From assembly GCA_937868205.1 (NCBI GenBank), contig CALMMC010000095.1, positions 1-33,016 of the forward strand: DNA of 33,016 nt. The letters are read 5' to 3'. Below are positions 23,015 through 30,841 of the stretch, in pieces; within the stretch, counting starts at the first letter, position 1, and every line of letters starts with the position of its first letter. A program made the translations under genes and the position numbers. The notes beneath the pieces were generated by a model. It was not told where the DNA came from and did not search any database. It saw only the letters and a program-made list of their open reading frames with translations. Origin of the DNA: JAAZPG01 sp012797375. GTDB lineage: Bacteria > Acidobacteriota > Aminicenantia > Aminicenantales > UBA4085.

Positions 23015-23917
23015 ATGGCCATCTTTGTCGACGAAAAAAGCAAAGTTCTGATTCAGGGCATCACCGGCCGGGAGGGCATCGCCCGGACCCGGCTGATGAA
23101 GGATTACGGCACCAACGTCCTGGCCGGAGTCACGCCGGGCCGCGGCGGCCAGGACGTCTACGGCGTCCCCGTTTACGACGCCGTCGAGGAAGCCGTCGAG
23201 AACGTCGGGCCGATCGACGCCAGCGTGATCTTCGTCCCGGCGGCGGCCGTGAAGAACGCCGCCCTGGAAGCCTTGGCGGCCGGGGTGAAGCTGCTGGTGA
23301 TCGTCCCCGACCGCGTTCCGATCTACGATGTTCTGGATATCGCCGCCGCGGCCAAGGACGCCGGGGCGAGATTCGTCGGTCCCAACACCCTGGGCCTCCT
23401 GAGCCCGGGAAAGGCGGTCCTGGGAATGATCGGCGGCCGGGCCGAGCGGGCCAGGGAATGGTTCCAGCCCGGACCGGTCGGCGTCAGCTCCCGAAGCGGA
23501 GGGATGACGTCGGCCGTCGCCTACTATCTCAGCCGGGCCGGGCTCGGCCTGAGCACGATCGTTCACGTCGGAGGGGACTCGATCGTCGGCTCGTCCCACC
23601 CCGAGGTCATGGAGCTGTTCGAGCGGGACCCGGAAACGAAAGCGGTGGCGATGTTCGGCGAAATCGGGACGACCCAGGAGGAGCGGGTCGCCGATTTGAT
23701 CGAGCATAAAAAATTCACCAAGCCGCTGGTGGCCTTCATCGGAGGCAAGGCGGCCAAGTCGGGGACGCGGTTTTCCCACGCCGGAGCCATCGTCGACGGC
23801 AACCGCGGCTCCTATGAAAGCAAGGTCAGGCGGCTGCGGGAAGTCGGCGTCCATGTGGTCGAGGCCGTGGCCGACATCCCCGGCCGGGTCGCCGGGCTCC
23901 TGGCCGGAAAGAAATAG
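23015..23917 (+). CDS. SucD-like CoA ligase alpha subunit (citryl-CoA or succinyl-CoA synthetase type)
   Basis: This is the partner of the ATP-grasp subunit 15 bp upstream and binds CoA. The CoA-binding Rossmann domain has VLIQGITGREGIARTRLMKDYGTNVLAGVTPG, the ligase domain GPVGVSSRSGGMTSAVAYYLS, and the phosphohistidine loop FSHAGAIVDGN with His255. Its 300 residues match SucD or the small subunit of Hydrogenobacter citryl-CoA synthetase. The usual Glu of the SucD GESAG motif is not obvious, because the corresponding stretch reads GGDSIVGSS, so substrate contacts may differ from succinate-specific enzymes. It is followed 34 bp later by the lyase gene. Confidence 0.9.
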   Translation: MAIFVDEKSKVLIQGITGREGIARTRLMKDYGTNVLAGVTPGRGGQDVYGVPVYDAVEEAVENVGPIDASVIFVPAAAVKNAALEALAAGVKLLVIVPDRVPIYDVLDIAAAAKDAGARFVGPNTLGLLSPGKAVLGMIGGRAERAREWFQPGPVGVSSRSGGMTSAVAYYLSRAGLGLSTIVHVGGDSIVGSSHPEVMELFERDPETKAVAMFGEIGTTQEERVADLIEHKKFTKPLVAFIGGKAAKSGTRFSHAGAIVDGNRGSYESKVRRLREVGVHVVEAVADIPGRVAGLLAGKK

Positions 23918-23951
23918 CGGCCGGAACGCCGGGCCGCAAAGGAGAAGCGAC

Positions 23952-24737
23952 ATGTCTGATAACCAAGAAAAATGGCCGACGGCCATCACCGAAGTCAAAC
24001 CCAACCGGATCATGGCCCGGGGATATCTCATCGACGAGATGATGGGAAAGATCTCGTTCGCCCAGGCCGTCTGCCTGATTCTTACGGGGGAGCTGCCCGC
24101 GCCCGCCGTCGGGAAGCTGCTGGATGCGATCTTTGTCTCGTCCATCGATCACGGGGCCTCCCCGCCCTCGGCTCTGGCCGCCCGGACCGTGGCCTCGACC
24201 GGGGCGGAGCTCAACGCCGCCGTCGCGGCCGGAATCCTGGCCATCAACCGTTTCCATGGAGGAGCGATTGAGGAAGGACAGCGGATGTTCCTGGCCATCG
24301 CCCAGAAGGCCGAGGCCTCCGGAGGCGATGAAGCCGCCGCGGTCAAAGCCGTTCTGGACGAGATGAAGGCCAGGGGCAAGCGGGCCTCCGGTTTCGGCCA
24401 CCGGCTGCACACGAAGGATCCGCGGACGGCGAAGCTGTTCGGATTGGCCGAGGAGCTCGGCCTGGCCGGCCGGCACGTCCGTCTCGCCCGCTTGACCGAG
24501 GAAGCTTTGGCGGCCCAGCTGGGCAAGCCCCTGCCGATCAACGTGGACGGAGCGATCGCCGCTCTTCTCTGCGATTTGGGCATTCCGCCGGCGATCGGGA
24601 ACGCCTTTTTTATGATCGCCCGGGTGCCCGGCCTCGTGGCCCACGTCCACGAAGAAAAAACCCGGATGAAGCCCATGCGGAAGATCGACCCGGCGGGCTA
24701 TGTTTACGACGGCCCTCCGGAAAGGAAGATCCCATGA
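23952..24737 (+). CDS. Citryl-CoA lyase-like protein (citrate synthase fold)
   Basis: A 261-residue protein homologous to the C-terminal part of ATP-citrate lyase and to stand-alone citryl-CoA lyase. The catalytic triad of the citrate-synthase family is visible: His67 (SIDHG), His150 (GFGHRL) and Asp199 (NVDGAI). The length is that of free citryl-CoA lyase, well short of the 380-430 residues of citrate synthase. The start has GGAG 8 nt upstream. Directly following a two-subunit CoA ligase, it would complete the two-step cleavage of citrate to acetyl-CoA and oxaloacetate known from Hydrogenobacter, or run in reverse with ATP formation. Cleavage of another 3-hydroxy acyl-CoA is not excluded. 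It overlaps the HD-domain gene by 4 bp. Confidence 0.85.
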   Translation: MSDNQEKWPTAITEVKPNRIMARGYLIDEMMGKISFAQAVCLILTGELPAPAVGKLLDAIFVSSIDHGASPPSALAARTVASTGAELNAAVAAGILAINRFHGGAIEEGQRMFLAIAQKAEASGGDEAAAVKAVLDEMKARGKRASGFGHRLHTKDPRTAKLFGLAEELGLAGRHVRLARLTEEALAAQLGKPLPINVDGAIAALLCDLGIPPAIGNAFFMIARVPGLVAHVHEEKTRMKPMRKIDPAGYVYDGPPERKIP

Positions 24738-25273
24738 GCGTTTCCCGCGAAAAAATCCTCGAGCTTTTGCCCGATATCGGGCAGATCGCCGATCCCGGCC
24801 TCCGCGAGCTCACCCTCAAGATCTGGTTTGAAGCGGTCAAGAAGGGCGGATGGTCGGAGCCCGACCTGGCCCGGATGCCTTTCACCCTCCTTCTCAAGAC
24901 GGTTTCGGTGAGCCTCGTCGAGCACACCCGCAACGTGACCCGGACGGCGGTCGGCATCGGCGACGTCCTCGGCAAGGAATATGCCGGAAAGGTCCGGGTG
25001 GACCGCGACGCTCTCCTGGCCGGGGCCCTTCTCCACGACGTCGGCAAGCTTTTCGAGTACACCCTCGAGAACGGAGCCTTCGTCAAGAGCCGGGCCGGCG
25101 ACCTCCTCCGACACCCGATTTCCGGGGCGGCCTTCGCCTACCAGTTCGGCCTCCCGGAGGAAATCGTCCACATCATCGCCGCCCACTCCAAGGAAGGAGA
25201 CGGCGGGCGGCGGACGATCGAGGCGATCATCGTCAACCACGCCGATTTCGTCAATTTCGACGTCTTCAAGTGA
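24734..25273 (+). CDS. HD-domain phosphohydrolase-like protein
   Basis: 179 residues. The HD metal-binding signature is complete: His64 (SLVEHTRNV), His101-Asp102 (ALLHDVGK), further His residues in LLRHPISGA and IIAAHSKEG, and Asp in IVNHADFVN. The family hydrolyses phosphate esters or nucleotides, or acts as a regulatory output. The ATGA overlap with the lyase and 13-bp spacing to the dehydratase large subunit show it belongs to the operon. No other domain is attached, so a housekeeping step on a pathway intermediate, a metabolite-repair role or a signalling role are all open. Confidence 0.85.
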   Translation: MSVSREKILELLPDIGQIADPGLRELTLKIWFEAVKKGGWSEPDLARMPFTLLLKTVSVSLVEHTRNVTRTAVGIGDVLGKEYAGKVRVDRDALLAGALLHDVGKLFEYTLENGAFVKSRAGDLLRHPISGAAFAYQFGLPEEIVHIIAAHSKEGDGGRRTIEAIIVNHADFVNFDVFK

Positions 25274-25286
25274 GAGGGATTCCGCC

Positions 25287-26540
25287 ATGGCCCAGACGTT
25301 CAGCGAGAAAGTCCTGAGCCGGAAGGCCGGCCGGCCCGTCCGGGCGGGGGAAGTGGTCACCGTCTCCCCGGACTACTGCCTGTCCCACGACAACTCGGCG
25401 GCCATCATCGGCGAATTCAAGAAAATCGGCGTGCCGCGGGTCAAGGCTCCGGACAAGATCATCATCATCCTCGATCACATCGTCCCGGCGGCCGACGAAA
25501 AATACGCCCAGAACCACAAAACCATCCGCGAATTCGTCCGGGAGCAGGGCCTGCCCCATTTCTATGACATCCAGAACGGCGTCTGCCACCAAGTCCTGCC
25601 TGAATCGGGCTTCGCCCTCCCGGGCTTCCTGATCATGGGGAGCGATTCCCACACGACGACATACGGGGCTTTCGGGGCTTTTTCCGCCGGGATCGGCCGG
25701 ACCGAAGCCGCCTCCATCTGGGCCACCGACGAGATTTGGCTGCGCGTGCCCGAAACCCTCCGGATCGAGTTCAGCGGCCGGTTCCCCGAGAACGTCTGCG
25801 CCAAGGACGCGATCCTCAAGCTCATCGGCGACCAGGGGGCCGACCGGGCCAATTACGAAGCGGTCGAATTCGCCGGCCCGGCGGCCGGGGAATTCAGCCT
25901 GTCCTCGCGGATGACCCTGGCCAACATGGCCGCGGAGATGGGGGCCAAGAACGGATACTTCGAGCCGGACGCCCTGACCGTCGCCTGGCTCAAGGCCCGG
26001 ACCTTCCGGGAATTCGAGGTCGTCGTCTCCGACCCCGGGGCGGCTTACGAGGCCGTCCTGCCGTTTGATCTTTCAACGCTCGAGCCCCAGGTCGCCTGTC
26101 CCCACACCGTCGACAACGTCAAGCCCGTCCGCGATGTCGCCGGCACGCCCGTCCAGCAGGTTCTCATCGGAACCTGCACGAACGGCCGGGTCGAGGACCT
26201 GGCGATCGCCGCCCGGATCGTGAAAGGGCGGAAGGTCCATCCCGGAACCCGGACGCTGGTCCTTCCGGCCTCCCGGGCGGTCTATCTCGAGGCTCTTCGC
26301 AACGGCTCGATCGAGACGCTGAGCGAGGCCGGCTGCGTCATCCTCAATCCCGGCTGCGGCCCCTGCCTCGGCGCCCACCAGGGGCTCCTGGCGGCGGGCG
26401 AGGCCGTCCTTTCGACCTCCAACCGCAATTTCCGCGGCCGAATGGGAAGCCGCGACTCGGCCATCTACCTGGCTTCGCCGGCGACGGCCGCGGCCTCCGC
26501 CCTGGAGGGAAAAATCACCGATCCGAGGATACGCTCATGA
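25287..26540 (+). CDS. HACN-family (de)hydratase large subunit 1 (LeuC/homoaconitase-like)
   Basis: A 417-residue [4Fe-4S] hydro-lyase subunit of the 3-isopropylmalate dehydratase/homoaconitase/dimethylmalate dehydratase group. It carries cluster ligands Cys297 (GTCTNGR), Cys357 and Cys360 (NPGCGPCLG), with GSDSHTTTYGAFGAFSAGIG and LDHIVPAADEKYAQNH of the active site. The gene is translated from ATG 25287 (GAGAGGG upstream) and its stop overlaps the small-subunit start by 4 bp. Such two-subunit enzymes isomerise a 2-hydroxy acid to its 3-hydroxy isomer through the unsaturated acid. Beside citryl-CoA enzymes, citrate/aconitate/isocitrate is the simplest substrate guess. 2-methylcitrate, citramalate or isopropylmalate are alternatives. 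It is distinct from the second large subunit at 29590. Confidence 0.9.
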   Translation: MAQTFSEKVLSRKAGRPVRAGEVVTVSPDYCLSHDNSAAIIGEFKKIGVPRVKAPDKIIIILDHIVPAADEKYAQNHKTIREFVREQGLPHFYDIQNGVCHQVLPESGFALPGFLIMGSDSHTTTYGAFGAFSAGIGRTEAASIWATDEIWLRVPETLRIEFSGRFPENVCAKDAILKLIGDQGADRANYEAVEFAGPAAGEFSLSSRMTLANMAAEMGAKNGYFEPDALTVAWLKARTFREFEVVVSDPGAAYEAVLPFDLSTLEPQVACPHTVDNVKPVRDVAGTPVQQVLIGTCTNGRVEDLAIAARIVKGRKVHPGTRTLVLPASRAVYLEALRNGSIETLSEAGCVILNPGCGPCLGAHQGLLAAGEAVLSTSNRNFRGRMGSRDSAIYLASPATAAASALEGKITDPRIRS

Positions 26541-27025
26541 GCACCGGACGCGTCTGGAAATACGGCGACGACATCAACACCGACGTCATTTTCCCGGGGC
26601 GCTACACCTATGCGTTGATGTCCCCGGAGGAGATGGCCAAGCATGCGATGGAGGACCTGGATCCGGAATTCTCCAAGTCGGTCCAGCCGGGCGACGTGAT
26701 CGTGGCCGGGAAGAATTTCGGCTGCGGAAGCTCCCGGGAACAGGCGGCCGCCTGCCTGCGGGCGGCCGGGGTGAAGGCCGTCGTGGCCAAGTCCTTCGCC
26801 CGGATCTATTTCCGCAACGCCATCAATCTCGGCTTGGCCGTCCTCCAATGCGATGAGGCGGCCGAGGTCCTCATGACGGGCGATCCCGTCGAGATCGATT
26901 TCGCCGCCGGGACGATCCAAAGCGGCGGCCGGACGCTTCGGTTCTTCCCCCTGCCGGAGTCGGTCATCGGCATCGTCCAAGCCGGCGGCCTGATCGAGCA
27001 CACGAAGAAAAAACTCGGGCTCTGA
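26537..27025 (+). CDS. HACN-family (de)hydratase small subunit 1 (LeuD-like)
   Basis: This is the 162-residue swivelling domain that completes the active site of the preceding subunit. It has NTDVIFPGRYTYAL, whose loop after the Arg sets substrate choice in this family, NFGCGSSREQAA with the active-site Ser, and YFRNAINLG. The loop is neither the YLRT of archaeal homoaconitase nor the YLVY-type loop of typical isopropylmalate isomerase, so specificity cannot be assigned. It is the last gene of the first plus-strand unit. No terminator is obvious after it. Confidence 0.9.
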   Translation: MSTGRVWKYGDDINTDVIFPGRYTYALMSPEEMAKHAMEDLDPEFSKSVQPGDVIVAGKNFGCGSSREQAAACLRAAGVKAVVAKSFARIYFRNAINLGLAVLQCDEAAEVLMTGDPVEIDFAAGTIQSGGRTLRFFPLPESVIGIVQAGGLIEHTKKKLGL

Positions 27026-27394
27026 GCGAGCCTCAGCCTTCAGCCTTGTCGACCAGAGACCCGCGCCTTAGCCCAAAATGCATTCGATTTTTATCGGGAG
27101 CTCCATTGAATTAAGGCGGGTTGCGCTTCCCTCGGACCCGCGCCGGGCTTGAACACTCGGTCGAGCCGTCCCGTCGACGGTCAAATCGGCCCGCGCGGCC
27201 TTCACCGGTTTTGGGGCGATCGTCCCGAGCCCGTCGTCCCCGAGGATTCCGTAATCCTCCGGGGGCCGTCAAGACCGCTGATGGACGCCGGAGAATCGAC
27301 CGGCCGGAGCTCCGCCCTCAAAGGCGGGAGACTCTTTCTTCGGGGCCTGACGGAGATCTTGATCGCTCGGCGGAAAACTTCCGGACGGGGGATT
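27026..27394. other. Intergenic gap between small subunit 1 and the rhomboid gene
   Basis: No supported gene. Several short open frames exist, as expected from the high GC, but none has a ribosome binding site or a recognisable motif. A small CGAT-TTTT-ATCG hairpin lies near 27088-27099. The two flanking genes point toward each other, so this is where both should terminate, but no convincing intrinsic terminator was found. It could include decayed coding sequence. Confidence 0.5.
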
Positions 27395-28108
27395 TTACTC
27401 GGCGTTGCGCGGCCGGGGCTGGGGGGGATTGAAGAAGCGCACGTCTCGTTTCTTGAACAGGCCGACCAGGAGCATCCCGGCGACAAAGCCGCCGACGTGA
27501 GCCCAAAAAGCCACTCCGCCTCCCTGCTTCGCGCCGGACATGGCGCCCTCGAGCAACTGCAGCACAAACCAGAACCCAAGGACGAAACCAGCGGGTATGG
27601 AAAGGATGCGGCTGAAAAAGCCGAGCGGCACGAGGACCAGCACCCGCGCCCTTGGATAGATCATCAGATACGCGCCGAGCACGCCCGAAATCGCGCCGCT
27701 GGCCCCGATCGAGGGAATCATTGAGGTCGGGTTTGAAAAGATGTGGCTGGCGGAAGCCAGCGCCCCGCACGCCAGATAAAAAACGAGGTATCGGACGCGG
27801 CCCATCGCCGCTTCGATGTTGTCGCCGAAAATCCACAGATACAGCATGTTGCCGATCAGATGCAGCCAGCCTCCGTGCAGGAACATGCTCGTGAACAGGC
27901 TGAACACAGGGGGGATGGCGTCTAAACCCGCGGGCAGGCTTCCGTGCCCCAGAATCACGGCGGGGATGCTGCCGTACTGGTAAACCAGGCGCTGCACTTG
28001 CGGCCCGAGCGATAATTGATAGAAAAACACCAGCACATTGGCCGTAATCAGCGCTCCTGTCGCCAGCGGCGTGATCCGGACCGGATTATCGTCTTTGAGC
28101 GGGATCAT
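27395..28108 (-). CDS. Rhomboid-family intramembrane serine protease
   Basis: A polytopic inner-membrane protease of 237 residues. The catalytic dyad is Ser137 in GASGAISG and His204 in WAHVGGFVAG. The conserved HxxxN region reads HGGWLHLIGNMLYLWIFGDN, with His78, His83 and Asn87. About six hydrophobic segments are visible, and the N-terminus MIPLKDDNP is characteristic of a common bacterial rhomboid group. The open frame extends to 28561 but lacks any rhomboid feature there, so the start is placed at 28108. No good ribosome binding site precedes it. It lies on the opposite strand between two blocks of a single metabolic cluster and has no evident link to them. Confidence 0.93.
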   Translation of the reverse strand: MIPLKDDNPVRITPLATGALITANVLVFFYQLSLGPQVQRLVYQYGSIPAVILGHGSLPAGLDAIPPVFSLFTSMFLHGGWLHLIGNMLYLWIFGDNIEAAMGRVRYLVFYLACGALASASHIFSNPTSMIPSIGASGAISGVLGAYLMIYPRARVLVLVPLGFFSRILSIPAGFVLGFWFVLQLLEGAMSGAKQGGGVAFWAHVGGFVAGMLLVGLFKKRDVRFFNPPQPRPRNAE

Positions 28109-28454
28109 GTTCGATCTGACGGTTGTAACACCCTTTTCCCCTCCTTCTTTCAGGGATCGACGACGCCGCGATGCCCAAGGGAAGAGCGGAAAGAAAGATA
28201 CATCATCTTCCGGGGGGACATCAAGATCAAGAAACGCGTCCGGCAAGCCGTCCCAGGGCGTCCTCCGGCCCTGAGCGAAAAAGATGATCCGCGGGATGTC
28301 CTCGCCGCCGACGAAGGAGAAAGCGCCGGCCGCCAGCAATCTTTGACAATATCCCAAAATCAGGCGGGAATACGGCATTCGCCGCGGCCGGCGTTCTGTG
28401 GTAAAATTGCCCTCCGCGCCCCCTCCGGCGCGCAATCCATGTGAGGAGTATCCC
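28109..28454. other. Divergent intergenic region between rhomboid and dehydrogenase genes
   Basis: No supported gene. For the plus strand there is a TTGACA at 28343-28348 without a convincing -10, and a TAAAAT at 28402-28407 about 48 bp before the dehydrogenase start without a good -35. One of these may drive the second metabolic block. GAGGAG just before 28455 is the ribosome binding site. The minus-strand frame continuous with rhomboid (28109-28561) has no recognisable domain. Confidence 0.4.
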
Positions 28455-29570
28455 ATGGCGAAGTATCGAATCGCGATTCTCCCCGGCGACGGGGTGGGCA
28501 AGGACGTGATCGAGGCGACGATGCCCATTTTGAAAAAGCTCGAAGTCGACGCGGAATACATTTACGGGGACATCGGCTGGGAATTCTGGCGCCGGGAAGG
28601 AAACGCCCTCCCCGACCGGACGAAGAAGCTTCTCAAGGAAACCGACGCCTGCCTTTTCGGGGCCATCACGTCCAAGCCGAAAAAGGACGCCGACGCCGAG
28701 CTCGATCCCTCGCTCCGGGGCAAGGGCTTGTCGTATTTCAGCCCCATCGTCCGCCTTCGCCAGGAATTCGACTTGTTCACCAACCTCCGGCCGTGCAAGG
28801 CCTACCCCGGAAACCCGCTTAATTACAAGGATAAGATCGACCTGGTCATCTTCCGGGAGAACACCGAGGGCATGTACGCCGGGGTCGAGTTCCGGCCCCT
28901 TCCGGACGCCGTCCGGACGGCCCTGGCGACTCACCCGAAATTCAAGCCGTTCGCCGCGGTCCCGGCCGACGAGATCGCCGTGTCCACCCGGATCATGACG
29001 CAGAACGGCTGCCGGCGGATCGTCAAGGCGGCTTTCGACTACGCCCGGGCGAAAAACCGCAAGTCCGTGACCCTGGTTGAAAAGCCCAACGTCCTGCGCG
29101 AGACCGGCGGCCTGATGCTCGAGACGGCCCGCGAGGTGGCCAAGGACTATCCCGACATCGTCTTCAAGGACGCCAACGTCGACGCCATGTGCATGTGGCT
29201 CCTGAAGAATCCCTATGACTACGAGGTTCTCGTGGCCGAAAACCTGTTCGGCGACATCATCTCCGACCTGGCCGCCCAGCTTGTCGGCGGACTGGGCTTC
29301 GCCTGCAGCGGCAACATCGGAAGCTCGTACGCCGTGTTCGAGCCGACTCACGGCTCGGCCCCCAAATACGCCGGGATGTACAAGGTCAACCCGATCGCCA
29401 CGTTCCTGGCGGCCGAGCTGATGCTGGAGTGGCTGGGGGAGACGGCCAAGGCCGAAGCCCTGGACGGGGCGGTGGCCGAGGTGATCAAGGAAAGCCGGGT
29501 CCGGACCTACGACATGGGCGGCAAGTCCACATCGCTGGAAATGGGCCGGGCCGTCGCCGACAAGCTGTAA
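28455..29570 (+). CDS. Isocitrate/isopropylmalate-family decarboxylating dehydrogenase
   Basis: 371 residues, the beta-decarboxylating dehydrogenase fold. Substrate-binding region S96-PIVRLRQEFDLFTNLRP resembles isopropylmalate dehydrogenase more than isocitrate dehydrogenase. Catalytic Tyr lies in ENTEGMYAGVEF and Lys in LVEKPNVLRETGG. Metal-binding Asp residues lie in DANVDAM and NLFGDIISD. The coenzyme loop reads HGSAPKYAG with Lys304-Tyr305, as in NADP-dependent E. coli isocitrate dehydrogenase (Lys344-Tyr345). Tyr352 matches its Tyr391, but the Arg395 position is Gly. Placed between two aconitase-like pairs, it probably links isocitrate and 2-oxoglutarate, though a branched malate is possible. 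GAGGAG precedes the ATG. It stands 19 bp upstream of the second large subunit, forming a three-gene unit. Confidence 0.88.
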   Translation: MAKYRIAILPGDGVGKDVIEATMPILKKLEVDAEYIYGDIGWEFWRREGNALPDRTKKLLKETDACLFGAITSKPKKDADAELDPSLRGKGLSYFSPIVRLRQEFDLFTNLRPCKAYPGNPLNYKDKIDLVIFRENTEGMYAGVEFRPLPDAVRTALATHPKFKPFAAVPADEIAVSTRIMTQNGCRRIVKAAFDYARAKNRKSVTLVEKPNVLRETGGLMLETAREVAKDYPDIVFKDANVDAMCMWLLKNPYDYEVLVAENLFGDIISDLAAQLVGGLGFACSGNIGSSYAVFEPTHGSAPKYAGMYKVNPIATFLAAELMLEWLGETAKAEALDGAVAEVIKESRVRTYDMGGKSTSLEMGRAVADKL

Positions 29571-29589
29571 GGGGAGAAAGGGAGGCGCC

Positions 29590-30840
29590 GTGGCCAAGAC
29601 CGTCATCGAAAAGATCGTCCAGGCTCATTCCCGGGACGAAGCCGCCGCCGGGCGGATCGTCTGGATGGACCTGGACGTCCGGTCGGCCCGCGATTTCGGC
29701 GGGCCCAACGTCGTCAAGCATTTTGAACGCGAATACGGCGACGAGCCGCTCGACGATCCGGCCCGAACCGCCTTCACCTTCGATCTCTGCGCCCCGGCCT
29801 GCACCCTGAAGTATGCCGACAACCAGCAGGCCTGCCGCGATTTCGCCCGCAAGCGCGGCATCCCGGTCTACGACGTCGACCGGGGCATCGGCTCCCATGT
29901 CCTGATGGAGGAAGGGCTGGCCCGCCCCGGCGGGACCGCCGTGGGCACGGACAGCCACATGAACATCCTCGGGGCGATCGGCTGTTTCGGCCAGGGGATG
30001 GGCGACGTCGACATCACCTTCGCCTTCCGGACGGGACGGACGTGGTTCGAAGTCCCGGAAAGCGTCCGGGTCGTTCTCAAGGGGATGCCCTCGCCGCGGG
30101 CGACGGCCAAGGACTTGACCCTCCATCTTTGCCGGATTCTCGGAACCTCGAAAATCGCCCTCCGCTCGGCCGAGTTCTACGGGCCGGCGGCCGCCGGACT
30201 CGACCTGGCCGGCCGCATCACCCTCTGCAGCATGATCACCGAGATGGCCGGCATCATCGGCTTTGTCCCGGGACCCGTCGGCCGCCCCGGGAAAACCGCG
30301 GCCGCCTTCCCGGGACCCGGGACGGCCGCGCCCGAGGCCGACCCGGGCGCCCGATACGCCGCCGAGATCGAAGTGGACGTCGACGGCCTCGAGCCCCAGG
30401 TCGCCCTTCCGCCTTCGCCCAACACGGTGAAGCCCGTGTCCGAGGTCCGCGGCGCGCGGATCGACTCCGGCTTTATCGGGTCGTGCACCAACGGGCGGAT
30501 CGAGGACATGGAGGCGGCGGCCGCCGTCCTCCGCGGCCGGAAAGTCCGGCCGGGGGTCATGCTTAAAATCGTCCCGGCCACCCGCCGGGTGTACGAGGAG
30601 ATGCTTTCGACCGGAATCCTGAAAATCCTCTTCGACAGCGGGGCCATCGTTCTCAACCCGGGGTGCGGGGGATGCGCCGAGGGCCACGCCGGGCTGACGG
30701 GAAAAGGCGAGGTCGAAATCAGCACCGGGAACCGCAATTTCCCCGGCAAGCAGGGGAAGGGCCCGGTCTACCTGGCTTCGCCCGAGACGGTGGCCGCCTC
30801 CTGCGTCAAGGGCGAGATCGCCGCGCCCGGGGAGCTGTGA
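29590..30840 (+). CDS. HACN-family (de)hydratase large subunit 2 (LeuC-like)
   Basis: A GTG start with GGGAGG 5 nt upstream gives 416 residues. The [4Fe-4S] ligands are Cys299 (GSCTNGRIED), Cys359 and Cys362 (NPGCGGCAEG). The active-site segment reads GTDSHMNILGAIGCFGQGMG, where subunit 1 has the more usual SHTTTYGAFGAF. The N-terminus VWMDLDVRSARDFGGPNVVKHF also differs from subunit 1. A Pro/Gly/Ala-rich insert lies near residues 232-258. The divergence argues for a different substrate, or a different half-reaction, from pair 1. It is followed after 1 bp by its small subunit. Confidence 0.88.
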   Translation: MAKTVIEKIVQAHSRDEAAAGRIVWMDLDVRSARDFGGPNVVKHFEREYGDEPLDDPARTAFTFDLCAPACTLKYADNQQACRDFARKRGIPVYDVDRGIGSHVLMEEGLARPGGTAVGTDSHMNILGAIGCFGQGMGDVDITFAFRTGRTWFEVPESVRVVLKGMPSPRATAKDLTLHLCRILGTSKIALRSAEFYGPAAAGLDLAGRITLCSMITEMAGIIGFVPGPVGRPGKTAAAFPGPGTAAPEADPGARYAAEIEVDVDGLEPQVALPPSPNTVKPVSEVRGARIDSGFIGSCTNGRIEDMEAAAAVLRGRKVRPGVMLKIVPATRRVYEEMLSTGILKILFDSGAIVLNPGCGGCAEGHAGLTGKGEVEISTGNRNFPGKQGKGPVYLASPETVAASCVKGEIAAPGEL

Positions 30841-30841
30841 C

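Noticed and set aside
21437..23917. Plain succinyl-CoA synthetase of the TCA cycle
   Set aside because: The ferredoxin fusion, the adjoining citryl-CoA-lyase-like gene and the altered SucD motif make a standard succinyl-CoA role less likely, though it is not excluded.
22043..24145. 700-codon minus-strand frame opposite the CoA ligase genes
   Set aside because: It lies antisense to two clear enzyme genes and has no domain. Long reverse frames are common in such GC-rich sequence.
27121..27724. Plus-strand frames in the gap and over the rhomboid 3' end
   Set aside because: They lack start signals and motifs, and partly run antisense to rhomboid.
28109..28561. N-terminal extension of the rhomboid frame by 151 codons
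   Set aside because: It shows no conserved segment, has no ribosome binding site and overlaps the dehydrogenase start. The MIPLKDDNP start fits the family.
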